Made by a program: the position numbers and the translations under genes | Source of the DNA: Glossina fuscipes | Taxonomy: Eukaryota; Arthropoda; Insecta; Diptera; Glossinidae | Length of the DNA stretch: 64,000 nt | NCBI RefSeq assembly: GCF_014805625.2 | Contig: NW_023998415.1 | Span: 39,932,195 to 39,996,194 of the forward strand | Direction of reading: 5' to 3' | The notes under the pieces: model-generated | The model's database searches: none | Seen by the model: only the letters and a program-made list of their open reading frames with translations | Told to the model about the DNA's origin: nothing | Shown: positions 11,508 to 22,807 of the stretch, piece after piece | Layout of the letters: the number at the start of each line of letters is the position of its first letter | Position numbering within the stretch: position 1 is the first letter of the stretch

Positions 11508-12127
11508 TATGTTATATATGTACGTATATAAAATAAAATTTTAAAGGAATAAAACGGAGTTTAGTTGAAGTAAATTTATGTTACTAAGCGTATTGGCGGC
11601 CTTTTCAAATATTTCTGTTGTGTCTACGTTTTTTTTTTTTTGGTTTTATTTTTTTTATTTTTTTTATATATTTTATACAACTTACAAATCTCTATGACTG
11701 ATCGCATTATAGACGAAAGAAAAAAAAAATTTCTACATGCGTTTGTTTGTCTAACTATCGCTCTTATATGGTATGTTACACATTAAACCAAATTCAAAAT
11801 CGAAATTCATTTCTATATGAATTTGTACGTCAGCGTTGTGCAGCTGTGTTTAGCAAGGTTGCCCTGGTGGCGGTGACTGCGGCTACGGTCCTCCAAAATC
11901 AAGGTATCCGAAAAATGCTCCAATTTCAAACAGACAGTTTCGAATTTATTGAAATTCTTGGCAACAATTGAACCGGATTTTCCCCCCTCAAAATCAACAA
12001 CAACAACAACAATAACAAAATAAAAAAAAAGAAAAGAATCAAATAAACAAAATGCCACAAATTATATATCAGTAAATGTTCAAATCTATGTAGAAGTGTG
12101 TGCGTATGTGTCTATGTGCGAGAGAGA
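11504..12127. other. AT-rich non-coding DNA
   Basis: T runs near 11631-11641 and 11651-11670, and a (CAA)n run at 11995-12012. The overlapping 74- and 81-codon frames on opposite strands at 11747-12058 have no recognisable domain. Confidence 0.7.
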
Positions 12128-12204
12128 GCGCGCGCGCGCATGTGTGTATATGTGTATGTGTGTATGTGTGTATGTATGTATGTGTGTGTATATGTGTGTG
12201 TGTA
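12128..12204. repeat. 77-bp perfect alternating purine/pyrimidine tract
   Basis: A (GC)6 start at 12128-12139 is followed by AT and then mixed GT/AT dinucleotides. I checked base by base that purine and pyrimidine alternate without a break to 12204. It is preceded by (GA)4. Such tracts, especially with a CG core, readily adopt Z-form under negative supercoiling (known biophysics). No biological role is shown here. Confidence 0.9.
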
Positions 12205-13360
12205 AAATCAAAATTAATTATGCCAACAACTGTAATGGACACAATAAGCTTTTTATTTGTATTTCTTTCCTTTTTTATTTATTTATTTATTTATTTTTTT
12301 TATTTTTTTTTGTAAAATGTATGCCTCGTTAAAAATATTGCTATTGGGTATTTTTAGTTCTGCATTGCATTGGTAGCATCGAATAAAATCGAAACAAATT
12401 GAGTTTATAAGACGCTAAGCATAGTATAGCATACCATATACATTTACATAGATCGTACGAATAATGTTACTTACAGATTAACAATTGCCAAATTAACAAT
12501 TAACGAATTAATTATAAATTAAAATTAATTATAAAAATGAAATTAATAATAAAATTAAAATACTAAACACTTTTTAGATCGCTTAGCCTATGTGCACACA
12601 ATCGCGTTTTGTGTTTGTCGAAAGAGAATGCAAGTTCGGGCTTCCAACCTCCCATACGTTGCACAAGTTACAAATCATATAACGAACTGAATTCACCTTT
12701 GACCGTATCCTCTTGCATTTATCGATTACTAGTTGGGTTATTGCTTTTTAATAAATCCAATTAGAAATCAAAGAAAATATTTCCCATTGTAAATATTCAA
12801 TTGCATTACTATCGTGCGAGTTGTTAGATAAATGAAAGATTAAACATTAAAATTGTAACTCTGCTTACATAAATGTAAGCAAATATTTCACATCTTTCGG
12901 TATACACCTATGTGCATGTGGGCCTACCCACATAGCTTGGATTCTTAAAATTTCATGCAATATTTTTTGTGTGAATATGTTTCTATGTAAATCTAACCTA
13001 TGAAAATTTATTTATATTTTAAGCTTTTCGTTAATCCTAACCGAACCTAGGATCGAAATTAAATGATTTTTAATCTTGATTACCGACTGGTAACATAAGA
13101 ATCGATGTTAGCTAATTTTAATTCGTGATCACTGATCATACAAAAAAAAAAAAAGAAAGAGATGAAAATTTTAATTTGAAATTTAATGCTTTACCTAAAA
13201 ACTTTGGATCGTAACCGCATGCGAAATAGCAATCAACAGATTTTATGATCTTTACGCTTTTAATAATCTGTTTAAAAAGTCAAATATGTGCCAAGTATGT
13301 GATCGTTAACGTTTCGTCATTTATACATAGCGCCTATAAGGTTTTGATGGAAAAGTACAA
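12205..13360. other. very AT-rich non-coding DNA with TTAATT cluster
   Basis: Bases 12489-12562 carry several TTAATT/AATTAA motifs in under 80 bp, the core type bound by homeodomain proteins, but that density is also expected in DNA this AT-rich. ATTT repeats occur at 12278-12296 and an A run at 13141-13154. No gene is visible. Confidence 0.65.
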
Positions 13361-13400
13361 CTCTCTCTCTCTCTCTGTCTATCTCTCTCTCTCTCTCTCT
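13361..13400. repeat. (CT)n microsatellite
   Basis: CT dinucleotides interrupted once by GTCTAT at 13377-13382. Confidence 0.9.
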
Positions 13401-15054
13401 TTGATATTGAAATATCTTTTTAATTCTATTGAAATTAGTTATTAGCTGAGAGCTATTAAATTCTCAGCAGCATCACAAAAAAAAAAAAAAAAATTTAGTC
13501 AGAGAATAGATTGTAAGAATAAAGTGTTGAAGCACTAGCATATCTAAAGCTATCGGCTTTATTGTAAACCTACCTACTTACCCCACTTGAAATTTGAACC
13601 AACTACCATTGAGTGGGTAGTTGAGATTCTCTGCCTAGTCGGTCATATAAAATGCTGTTTAATTTTGCGAATGGATAGCGGATTCCCGTGTGTGTTTTAT
13701 TATGAAACTTCTTCAGACAATCATTTTATGCATAATAATAATATTAAAGACAAACTTTGGTTCCTGTTGCCAAAGTCGTTTGTCGTAGAAGCAGGCCAAT
13801 GAGCCAATGAGGCAAAATAACGAAGAATATGCTTTATGCGTGGAACGAGAGGTATTGCGTCGAACGGATGCCAGAAAGTTTTTTCTCTCAAAATCGAATA
13901 TCGCTCGGAGTCCAAGTTATTGAAGACATAAATTTGTTGTTGTAAAGCAATCGAAGTACACTTACAAAGGCACTAAAAATGGTGGGTGTTATATAATGGT
14001 CTGATTGAGTGATTTTATGCAGATAGACAAAATGCAATCACATATAATTCAAGCAACGCCCTTCCCGACGCATTTACGTCAAGCATGTATGACACGATAA
14101 ACGCAAATCCTTGGCAAATTTGTTGAGTTCGTAAGAAATTGTTTAGGTTTTTCAATGATCAGCACAAACTCCTCATCTTGAAAATCTATTCTTTGGGGCG
14201 AAACTGTTAACAAATTTCGATATGTTATATCGTTTGCCGGAAGCATATGCCGTAAGTATTAACTAATAGTTGACAATTTGAAATAACGCGCATACTAGTG
14301 AAAAAGTAAGCTATAAACATAAAGAAATACAAAAAAAAAAAAATAAATAAAAAATTAACTCTTAACTGCAATTATTGTTTACTTTTATTATGCATTATTC
14401 TCAAGATTTTTGAGAATTTTTTTAATTATTACAAAACATTTTCATACTTTACGGTTAAGATGATCGATTCAAAGTTAAGCTTCTTATAAAAAATGTCTAT
14501 TCCTGTAACAAGAATTTTTTTTTATTGTTTCTCTAATAATTCAAACAGTTTATGGAATTGGAAAATGAGTGTAAAACACTTTTTGGCGGCCAGTGTAAGG
14601 AAATCTGCTTAAAAATGATCATCGAATTAAATCGCTTAAGAGAGTTCTTTATACTTTCAATCTTTCCCTATATTAATAACTCACAGTTCTATGGATTTCA
14701 GTTGTTTACGCGCATTGTTAAATACTTGCAAAAAGACAAAAAAAAAAAAAAAAAAAAGGAAAGAGAAAAATGATTTTTAGGATAACAATGCCCGCCGCAT
14801 CGAGTCAACGTTGTTTGAAATGAAAAAAATCATTGTTCATACGATGGGTATCAAACGATTCGGTCCAAATCAATTATAACTTCATTCTTGTTGCTTTGGT
14901 TTTTATTCTCTCTCTTTTCGAAGTTTATGCCAAATTTAGTAATTTTTCTAGTTTAAGTTGTCAGTTGGGGCAATTGGTTACTTATTTGGCAACAACGTTA
15001 CTGTTATTATTATTATTGTTATTATGATCATTGTCGCTGTTCACATTGTTACTT
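13401..15054. other. non-coding DNA, no recognised gene
   Basis: An A17 run lies at 13477-13493 and an A run at about 14740-14757. The 71-codon frame at 13587-13802 and the 64-codon minus frame at 13721-13915 overlap in a more GC-balanced patch, but neither shows a domain. Nothing else stands out. Confidence 0.65.
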
Positions 15055-15092
<38 letters not shown>

Positions 15093-15093
15093 G
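15055..15093. repeat. (TTG)13
   Basis: Thirteen exact TTG units, preceded by TTA/TTG-rich sequence from 15003. The poly-Val and poly-Leu frames here come from the array. Confidence 0.95.
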
Positions 15094-15964
15094 CCATTGT
15101 TGTCAATACCATAATTCTAAATTTATATAAACATACTTAAATACATACATGTATACCTACGTATGTACATACGTATGTGTGGTTTATGATTTCCTTTGGT
15201 TGGTTCACATAACAGTCTATTTACTAGTCAAACATTGTCTTTGGTTTGTTTTTTATTTTGTTTTTTCACTTTGTTTCTTTTACCGTGTGTTGGCTTTATG
15301 TTGCACCTGGCTTTTTACAGAGAGACCTCAAGACGACTACAAGACATGTCGCGACAGGTCAGTTTGGTTATAACGAACTCTATATAAAATTGTGCGCCGG
15401 TGTAACATTAACTTACACAACATACCGTCTACCTACTGTTTTTTTTACGTATTTTTTCATTTTTTTTTTTTTTTTTTATGTTTTTTTTATTTATTTATTT
15501 ATTTTTGTTTTTGTTGTTTTTATTTGTTTTTATATAACAATAATAAATAATTGTTGCTGTTGTTGTTCGTTTATTTTTCTCAGCGCAAAATATTAAAACA
15601 CTTAACAAAATACAACAAATGTATGTTTGTACGTAGGTTTTGTTGTTTGCTGCTGTTTGTTGTTGCTGCTGCACAATTTCGGGAGCTCCATAAAGTACAA
15701 GTGTTTGCACATGCATCACTGACAGCTTTTGCCTTAACTGTAGTCATGTGTGCTATTGTTGCTGTTATTGTTTATTGTTTATAGCTTTTTCCCTCTTTTA
15801 TTTCTTTGCTTTTTGGCTGTTTGGCTGTTGTTTTGTAGTGATTTAAGTTTTCAGTTGTTCAAATAATCACGAGTTCAGTCAAAAGGTTGCAAATTATGCC
15901 AGAAAAAATCGAAACCATTTGTAAAAAGCTTGTTAAAATATTTGAAATTTTTATTCATTCTACA
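15094..15964. other. T-rich non-coding DNA with TTG clusters
   Basis: ACGT-rich patch at about 15158-15178, T runs at 15461-15477 and 15481-15488, and TTG/CTG clusters at 15553-15566 and 15640-15672. The 116-codon frame at 15246-15596 is dominated by poly-Phe from the T runs. Confidence 0.7.
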
Positions 15965-16004
15965 AATAATAATAATAACAACAACAACAATAATAACAAC
16001 AAGA
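15965..16004. repeat. (AAT)n/(AAC)n compound microsatellite
   Basis: AAT units grading into AAC units. It reads as poly-Asn in one frame. Confidence 0.9.
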
Positions 16005-16639
16005 AAACAACACCAACTGCAATAGCAATAGCAACATCACTTGGTTTTTCCTTTTTACTTATTTTTTATATTAAATTAACTAACAAATAAAACATCGAAG
16101 AAGGATGTGGCAAACATGATCTTAAAGATGTTTATCTCGTTCAAAAAAGATTACGATCATAAACATATGTTTAAACGTGTGTGTGTGTGTGTTTATGTGT
16201 GTTTGTGTATACAAAACTATACTACAACAGATTTGTTAGCGTACGTAGTAAAGTAAGTGTAGGCCACTAACTCCGAACATCGAATTTATCACATATTTGG
16301 TGTTTCCATATGCACTACCAAAGTATGCAAGCACATTCACACTATCGAAAAGTTTGCAATATTATTGATTCGGAGTAGATTAAGCCATGATCATATTTGT
16401 AAGTGTGCGTAAGGTCTGTAGTTGAAATTCTCACGATCGCAAAAATTTAGATATCAATTTCAAACATTATATGCTCCTTGTACACCGGTTGACATTGATG
16501 AAAATGAACCAAAATCGATCAAATGACACGCGTACATTACAACTTAAAGTATGAGGGCAGAGCAGCTTTTCGAAGGCAAAACACAAAAATAAAAAAAAAA
16601 AATATATATATAAATAAATATATTTTTTTGCTTCTCATG
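16005..16639. other. non-coding DNA
   Basis: Short GT run at 16178-16204 and A-rich/TA-rich DNA at 16586-16625. The R1 copy that follows may extend leftwards into this stretch, but I could not align it with confidence. Confidence 0.6.
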
Positions 16640-16818
16640 CATACAATAACAAAAATAGGAAAAGAGCTGAAGAAATCGGCTAACATATAATTGAAATTTA
16701 AGTTTTCTCATTGTCTTTTATCTTTTCTTTTTTTTTTTTTCGTTTGGCTTGTTTTGAGATAAAGTTGATGGGTAACAAAAATTCAGCTAAAGCTGAATAT
16801 AATTTTCTTAGTTGTTTA
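16640..16818 (-). repeat. R1 dispersed repeat, copy 2 (terminal part)
   Basis: Reads in the same order as copy 3: an AAATCGGCTAACA block, a T run (about 16727-16740), GATGGGTAACAAAA, and the terminal hairpin ATTCAGCTAAAGCTGAAT (16781-16798), then ATAATTTTCTTAGTTG. In copy 3 the stem is TTCGGC/GCCGAA. Here it is ATTCAGCT/AGCTGAAT, so the G-to-A change in one arm is matched by C-to-T in the other and pairing is kept. Confidence 0.65.
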
Positions 16819-17439
16819 TACATATATATATATATACATATATTTTTTTTTTTTTTTGAGTTTTATTATTGTGTTGATAGTGTATAAGTCAAAAGTTTAA
16901 CAACATTTTTTTTCTTGCAACTGCTAAACATATTTTGCGTTAATCGAATGTATGGGAAAATCTTAATTATAGTTATAGTGTGTGGAGAAAAAATACTTGC
17001 TTTGAAGTTTTTTTTGGCAAAATTTATTCCCCTCTCGCGCTATGCAGTAAATATATTCTCTTTTTCCGAAAATATGCTTTAAAATTTTTATTTTCTTTGT
17101 CCGAGAATATGATTTACATTTTTGATTTTTTTCTTAATTTTATCATCCACATTGATAATAATAAGCACTGCTTAATAACATTTTCTTAGTTAATAAGTGC
17201 GACAAATACTCCTTTAATAACTTGGAACAAAATGGAATGTGCAAAAGTAACAAAGTTGGTGAGAACAAATAAACTATTAATTGCTGAAAGTTTTGTATAA
17301 ATCAATTAATCATATTCCATCAAATATTCAATAGATTGCAACGCATCACTCAATTAATTCGAGCTATGGTTTCGTACGATTTTTAGATAGTATCAACTGT
17401 CAATCGAAATCATCCGATATTTCATGATATTTGAACTGT
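16819..17439. other. AT-rich non-coding DNA
   Basis: Includes a TA patch (about 16821-16843) and a T run at 16845-16857. The 69-codon frame at 16980-17189 is Phe/Ile-rich with no domain. The mariner element's 5' untranslated part probably begins within the last 60 bases, but no terminal inverted repeat was recognised. Confidence 0.6.
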
Positions 17440-18060
17440 TAGGTTGTTTTGGTGTCGCTGGCTCTGCCATTTTCGAAACAATGGAAGAATCTGAAGTTCG
17501 TGTGTATTAATAAAAAGCATTGCTTTTTAATGGAGAAAAAAGCTGAAGGAACATTGGCTGGACAGGTGTTATTTGGCCACTGTTCATTAAACGCTCTGCT
17601 CGCCGGAATTCGCCAGTTGATATAGAAAACACAAATAAAGTGAAGAAAACACAAATAAAGTAAAGTTGCATGACCACTCATCCATGAGGATGCTCTGTTC
17701 AAAGTGGGTACCATACTGGTTCATTTCTAATCTAAAACCACCACAAACGAAATAGATGGGGTTTTTCCATACGATATGTGACATTGGATAAAACGTGGAT
17801 TAATCACTACACTCGAAAGCGAAAGGCGAAAGCCACGCGTAGCGATCGTAACCTCAAAATATGGCTGGACAGCTTATGGTATATTTTATGGGATATGCTT
17901 GGCATTATATCCCTCGAGTACGTTGAAAAGGGATAAAATAGTCTTCGCTAATACACCTATGTCTTTCCTACTTCAATCCTACTTATAAAGAAGACATTTC
18001 TCGAAAATGAAATGTCTGTGGTCCCAATATTCCGCACAATTCTCGTTTTAGATTTTGCTA
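17440..18060 (+). pseudogene. decayed mariner-family transposase
   Basis: A cut-and-paste DNA transposon relic. In different forward frames it shows, in the right order: an N-terminal KHCFLMEKK-like stretch after the ATG at 17481; WLDRCY; LHDHSSMRMLCSKWVPYW (from 17666), matching the mariner signature around 'MRKLCSKWVPR'; YVTLDKTWINHYTRK (from 17775), matching the 'VTMDETWIHHYTP' block, whose Asp at 17787-17789 is the first residue of the catalytic DD34D triad; and LWDMLGIISLEYVEKG (17886-17933), matching 'FWDAHGIIFIDYLEKG'. A weaker LWSQYSAQF at about 18016 may be the remains of the 'LFHQDNAPCH' block with the second Asp. Frameshifts, stop codons and a 20-bp internal duplication make it inactive. 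The irritans-like motif wording suggests that subgroup, but this is not certain. Both ends are approximate. Confidence 0.85.
17624..17663. repeat. 20-bp tandem duplication inside the mariner relic
   Basis: AGAAAACACAAATAAAGTGA is followed directly by the same 20-mer with one G-to-A change. It falls between conserved transposase blocks and is a secondary lesion of the dead element. Confidence 0.9.
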
Positions 18061-19759
18061 GTGTTGAAATTACTTTAACTATAACATATGCTCAGCAATT
18101 TTTTTTTCATCCAGACATGTATATGACATGTATCCGTATACTGCGTCCTACTATATAACGATTCTTCTCTTTCACTTATTTTGAATGGCGACAACAAGAT
18201 CGCCTACAAAAAAAATGGTTAAAATATTTCGGTTCACAAATTGAATAAAGACTACGATGGTAAAAACATACGCTTTAAGGTCCAGGGGGAAACATTCTTG
18301 ACTAATACATCGAGAATGACAGCGCAACTCCTCCAACTACATACGAGTACACTTCAATCCATTTGAATGCCATAAATCCAATGGCAAAAAATGTCAATCT
18401 AAGTCTTTTTGTAGTATTTTTAACAATCTTTCGTTCGTCCGCTATATGCTAACTGTTCGCAATAATCTTGAAATTTCACATAGAGTAAGGGCATTAGAGG
18501 GCATTTTTTCAGTTAAATAATAAAATGGCACTGCTCCGGCAAGAAATTTGAATAGCTTCAGAATCGTCTTGTTAAAGAGAGAATGTTCACTATGATTACA
18601 GAAGTTCTTCCAGCACACTTGGTTGCCTAGATAGATCGTGCACCTTCATCAACTAAGGGTGAATTCTCTTGAACGCTTTCAATTGATTGAAATTGATGCG
18701 TTACTCGAAGGCATAAATTGAGTTGTGAGAATCGAAAGCAATTAAATGGAGTAATAGCAGGTGAATTTAGCGACAACACTGATCACTGACTGACTGAACT
18801 GCTGAGCAAAGTTGAATTCTTTTCAGATTATTATGGCGGCGCTAAAAATTATTGAAAATATTATAAACTTAAGCTTAAAAGATATGATAGTCACTTGTGA
18901 CCAAGTTCTAAGTATATCTTCCAGCACCAGTTTTGCACGTTTATTGAATCCCTTATCATTGTATCATCGCTGAAGATCAACTAGAACGGAACAAAGCTCG
19001 TACCGGTTAGTCTTCGGCAGTCTAGGAATGCTTTCCACAATTTATATAAAATAACTGAGTTTTAACTGCGTAGAGATTCTATAACGTTTACAATGATTCT
19101 TTCGAAATATCTTTCATGAAATCATCGCTTGGATCTTACCATGTAGTGAAAGTATTAAAAAGTGTTAAAAATGTTTCACAAAAGTGTTAGTTAAATATAA
19201 TTAAAAATAATGTGAATTTTTCTTCTGTTTTCGGCTATAAATTTTTTGATCGAAAAGTAGAGAGGTTTAAAAAGAAGATAACAAGTTCTTGTCATAAGTT
19301 GTCGTGGTAAAGTGGTCGGATATCTCAAATCATTTCAACTCATCTTATCCACATGCTTATCTTATTCTTCATATCTTCTATCCTTATTGAAATTAAGTGG
19401 ATATCTATAAGAAACGTTTTAACAATACGTACCAACTTTCACTTACTCAGTTCCTACCCATCTTGTCCTAATTCGTGATATTGTTAAAGCTAAGTGTCAA
19501 ACAGGTAATGCAGTGAAATTGGAAACAATATTACATAAATTTAAATATATTTATGTTTTGTGTCATTTTTTTTCATTTTTTTCATTTTGTTTTTTTTTTT
19601 CAATTTTTTTCTCATTAAAAAAATAACACGTGCACTCTTATAATTCTTGTATATGGTGCCAAATATAATTACCATATTTTATGATCACTTGTCAATGGCT
19701 TAAATCAGCTTTAACAAGTTTCTAACCATAAAGACGGAGAACGCGAAACGCATAGCATA

Positions 19760-19792
<33 letters not shown>

Positions 19793-19919
19793 CTTTTTCT
19801 TTTCAAAAATATTTTCTTGTAATCATTAACGAGAGAATATAACCAGCGTGTGCATTGTACATGTCAAATATTGAAATTACTTTGCATTTGATTTACAAAT
19901 GAACAAAAATGCAAAGAAA

Positions 19920-19953
<34 letters not shown>

Positions 19954-20513
19954 TAAGTAAAGAAAAATGGAAATCACACAACATGTTGTTTGTTGGTTGG
20001 CTGATTGTCTGCTTAGTAGCCGGTCGATTGGTTATGTCGCTGTTACTTGGCTGTTTGACCCCCCGTTTTGTCAGAAGATGGAAGATATTGATGGGATGTA
20101 ACTAAACAACTGGTTAAATTAAAGTCAGAGAAAAATTGAGTTACACTCTACGGTGCAAGTTTGTTGCCAAAAAGGCCAAAAGCAATCAAGTTAACTTCAT
20201 TTGATACGATTTAATACTGCCGGGCTTGAAATGTACTATGTATACCGTATAGTATGTTTCAATTTTAGAGTCGAATTTCAAGATTCTGTGAATGGGGACA
20301 AGATGTCTGTGTTTTACTTACTTGTTAAAATGACGCAGGAACTGAAAGACTGGCATGAGTTCATTTTCAATGATTTCAAATATATTCTAGCAATGAGAGC
20401 AGTTTTTATAAAATCGAATAACTAGAGACCATAGTATTAATTTGCAAAACGGCTGCGCTTTAAGGAAGGAAGCTATTGTAAGCGAACTCTATGAAATATG
20501 AGTAGAAGCCTCT

Positions 20514-20515
<2 letters not shown>
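18061..20515. other. non-coding DNA, possible mariner 3' remnant at left
   Basis: The first few hundred bases may hold further eroded mariner sequence, but I could not anchor a motif. A TA run lies at about 19767-19792 and an (AAT)n run at 19920-19953. The frame at 20201-20425 (65 codons from its ATG at 20230) looks protein-like in composition but matches nothing I know. Confidence 0.6.

Positions 20516-20550
<35 letters not shown>
20516..20550. repeat. T35 homopolymer
   Basis: Thirty-five uninterrupted T. Confidence 0.95.
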
Positions 20551-20556
<6 letters not shown>

Positions 20557-22434
20557 AATCCCCGAATCTGTAGGGACTTGGTCGTGGCTTAGCATGAGTA
20601 CCCCGGGATAGATAGATAGATCTCTCTTCACCTAGTGCAAATGTTATGTTGAGTTTCTTCGACAGGTTCGACAAGTTTTTTATGCGGGCGTCTTACCGTT
20701 GAGAATGTTTGGAAAGTGCAAATTCTGAGCAGAGGCTTATTTCCTTCTCCAATCGTTTCTATTCTTTTTAGTACCGCGAATATCACGAGATCCAGCAGCA
20801 ATCTTCTGCTTCGGGAGGATGTTCAGGGTTTTCTTATTCCCTGCGTAATCGGACATAATGCATTTAAACCTTTACGGCCGGCGCCCACGTTAAACTTCTA
20901 AACACCTAGGCAACTTTTTCAGAAAATCAACTTATTTATTACCATAATAGGGGTTTCGAACTTTTCGTAGAATGTGGCCCAAAAAAAATATACACTATGT
21001 GAAGGACATTTTTTCTTCGACATTTGGATTTCTTCGAAAAGCTCGCTCGACTCGATTGATGCGATTTCTAGATGCCAATGGGTTTGGAACATTGCGTTGA
21101 TTTATTTTAAGTTTTATATGGACATTTGTACCAATTACTTTTGGCATTTCCCTATTGGTCAAACCTACTATTTACTCATTCGCAAGTACATACCTCCATG
21201 ATGCGTTTGATTTAACAATTTTCTTTATTTAAATCCAATTGGATTCATTGCATTAACTGAACGTGAAATGGCGCTAGTAGACTAGCGGTTATAATCATCA
21301 AATTGAATAAACATTTCCCGGTAAGACAAAGACTTGCATCACGTAAGCAAAATGTTGCGATTACGCTCGACAACATTTATCGCAATGTAAATTTAAGGAT
21401 TATGTCCTCCTTTTAATTAGTTTAGCGATTACGAGGGTTCTCGCGCATTTGCAAACAGGTCCTAATGTCGAGAGAAACTGGAAGAACTGAAAGTCGATGA
21501 TGTTTGATCAACATTATTGACCTTAAGAAGAAGATGTAATGCACTTAATAGTAAATCTAATCTAAATCTTAGGGGCTTTATAGATTGATCTATAAACATG
21601 TCAACCATTTTCCAATCAAATCCTTACTATTCCACGTATTCCGTATGATCTAGATTTTCATTTTATATCATAATTTTTAAGACTTTAAAACCCTTAAGAA
21701 CAAGAAAGAGACAGGTGTAAATAATCGGGTCTTTTCGGGATTCCCAGCTTGGCATTTCTCGATATAACAATTAGCAAAATATAATTATTGTACCAAGACC
21801 TTACTCTAGTCTATAGTCGATATTCTAAAGAAAATAGAAATTTAGCAATCTTATCGGACCTAAATAGAAAGCTTCCTTCTTATGACTTTGAATTTATTCC
21901 TAAAGTAGTAAGCCGTAGAGAATAGAATTGTTTTATATTAAGGAAAACTTTGCGAATTAAGGCCAGGGCTAGCGATAGGACTAGGTTCATATCAAGTGGT
22001 TACAGGAAAGCCTTTTTAGACTTGATTTTTTTTTTGCGTTTTGTTATCTAAGTCGACTATATTTCAATGTTTTACTCGTTACTCATTTCGCTCAGTGTAA
22101 GCACTTTTCTTTAAAAGAAAGCCTAACATCTTCTAGGAGTCACTTTTTAAAAATAAACAAATGCAATGGTTTTCACGAAATAACTAAACATAAGTCGTTG
22201 CTAAAATTATGAGTATTAAATTTTATTTCCATTTTTTTTTTTTTCGTTTTTTTTTTTTTTTATGCCAGATCTTTATTGGAATTATTGCGAAACGTAGAAT
22301 GATTTTAAAAAATTAGCTCAGACAGATAATTTAAAAATTGTACAAAAAACAGAAAAGATATTTTCACCTGTATTTTTTTTTTTTTTTTTTTTTTTATTTA
22401 ATTTATAAAAAAATAAATTTTTTTTTTTATTTTC
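20551..22434. other. non-coding DNA, partly GC-balanced
   Basis: About 20560-20900 is less AT-rich, with CCCCGGG and GATA repeats at 20605-20622 and a 61-codon frame without a domain. A small perfect hairpin CGCTAG-TAGA-CTAGCG lies near 21273-21288. From 22230 the sequence becomes T-rich with several runs of 10-19 T. No gene seen. Confidence 0.6.
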
Positions 22435-22460
22435 TTTTTTTTTTTTTTTTTTTTTTTTTT
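22435..22460. repeat. T26 homopolymer
   Basis: Twenty-six T, the longest of a cluster of T runs between 22230 and 22460. Confidence 0.95.
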
Positions 22461-22716
22461 AACTTAATTTGAGAGGAATTTCTTTTGTATATTGCATTGA
22501 ATATATTTGATTGGATTATTGTTGTACACATTTATTGTGAGTGAGTGCTTCAAGGCAAGAAAACACCTAATTCAAGTGTATAAAATATTTTGTACCGATT
22601 CATAGTGTACGCAGGCGCATAATAATGGATATTCAGTCGACATGTGCCTACTTGTTGTATAGTCTTCCGGCTAAGAAAATAAGCAGGCGGCTAGCCAGCC
22701 AAGTCGGCCAAGTCAG

Positions 22717-22807
22717 GAGGGCAGGTAGGCTGGAAGGCAGGAAGGCAGGAAGACAGGCAAGCAAGCAAGCAAGCAAGCAACCAAGCAGGCAGGCAGGCAG
22801 GCAGGCA
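22717..22807. repeat. (AGGC)n/(AAGC)n array
   Basis: Imperfect AGGC-type units, then five clean AAGC units, then five AGGC units. The array reads as an Arg/Gln/Ala/Ser/Lys repeat protein in one frame, which is an artefact. Confidence 0.9.

Noticed and set aside
18410..18500. Possible further R1 fragment (CGTTCGTCCGC with CTTGAAATTTC)
   Set aside because: Blocks are short, the order is not clearly preserved, and it may be eroded mariner sequence.
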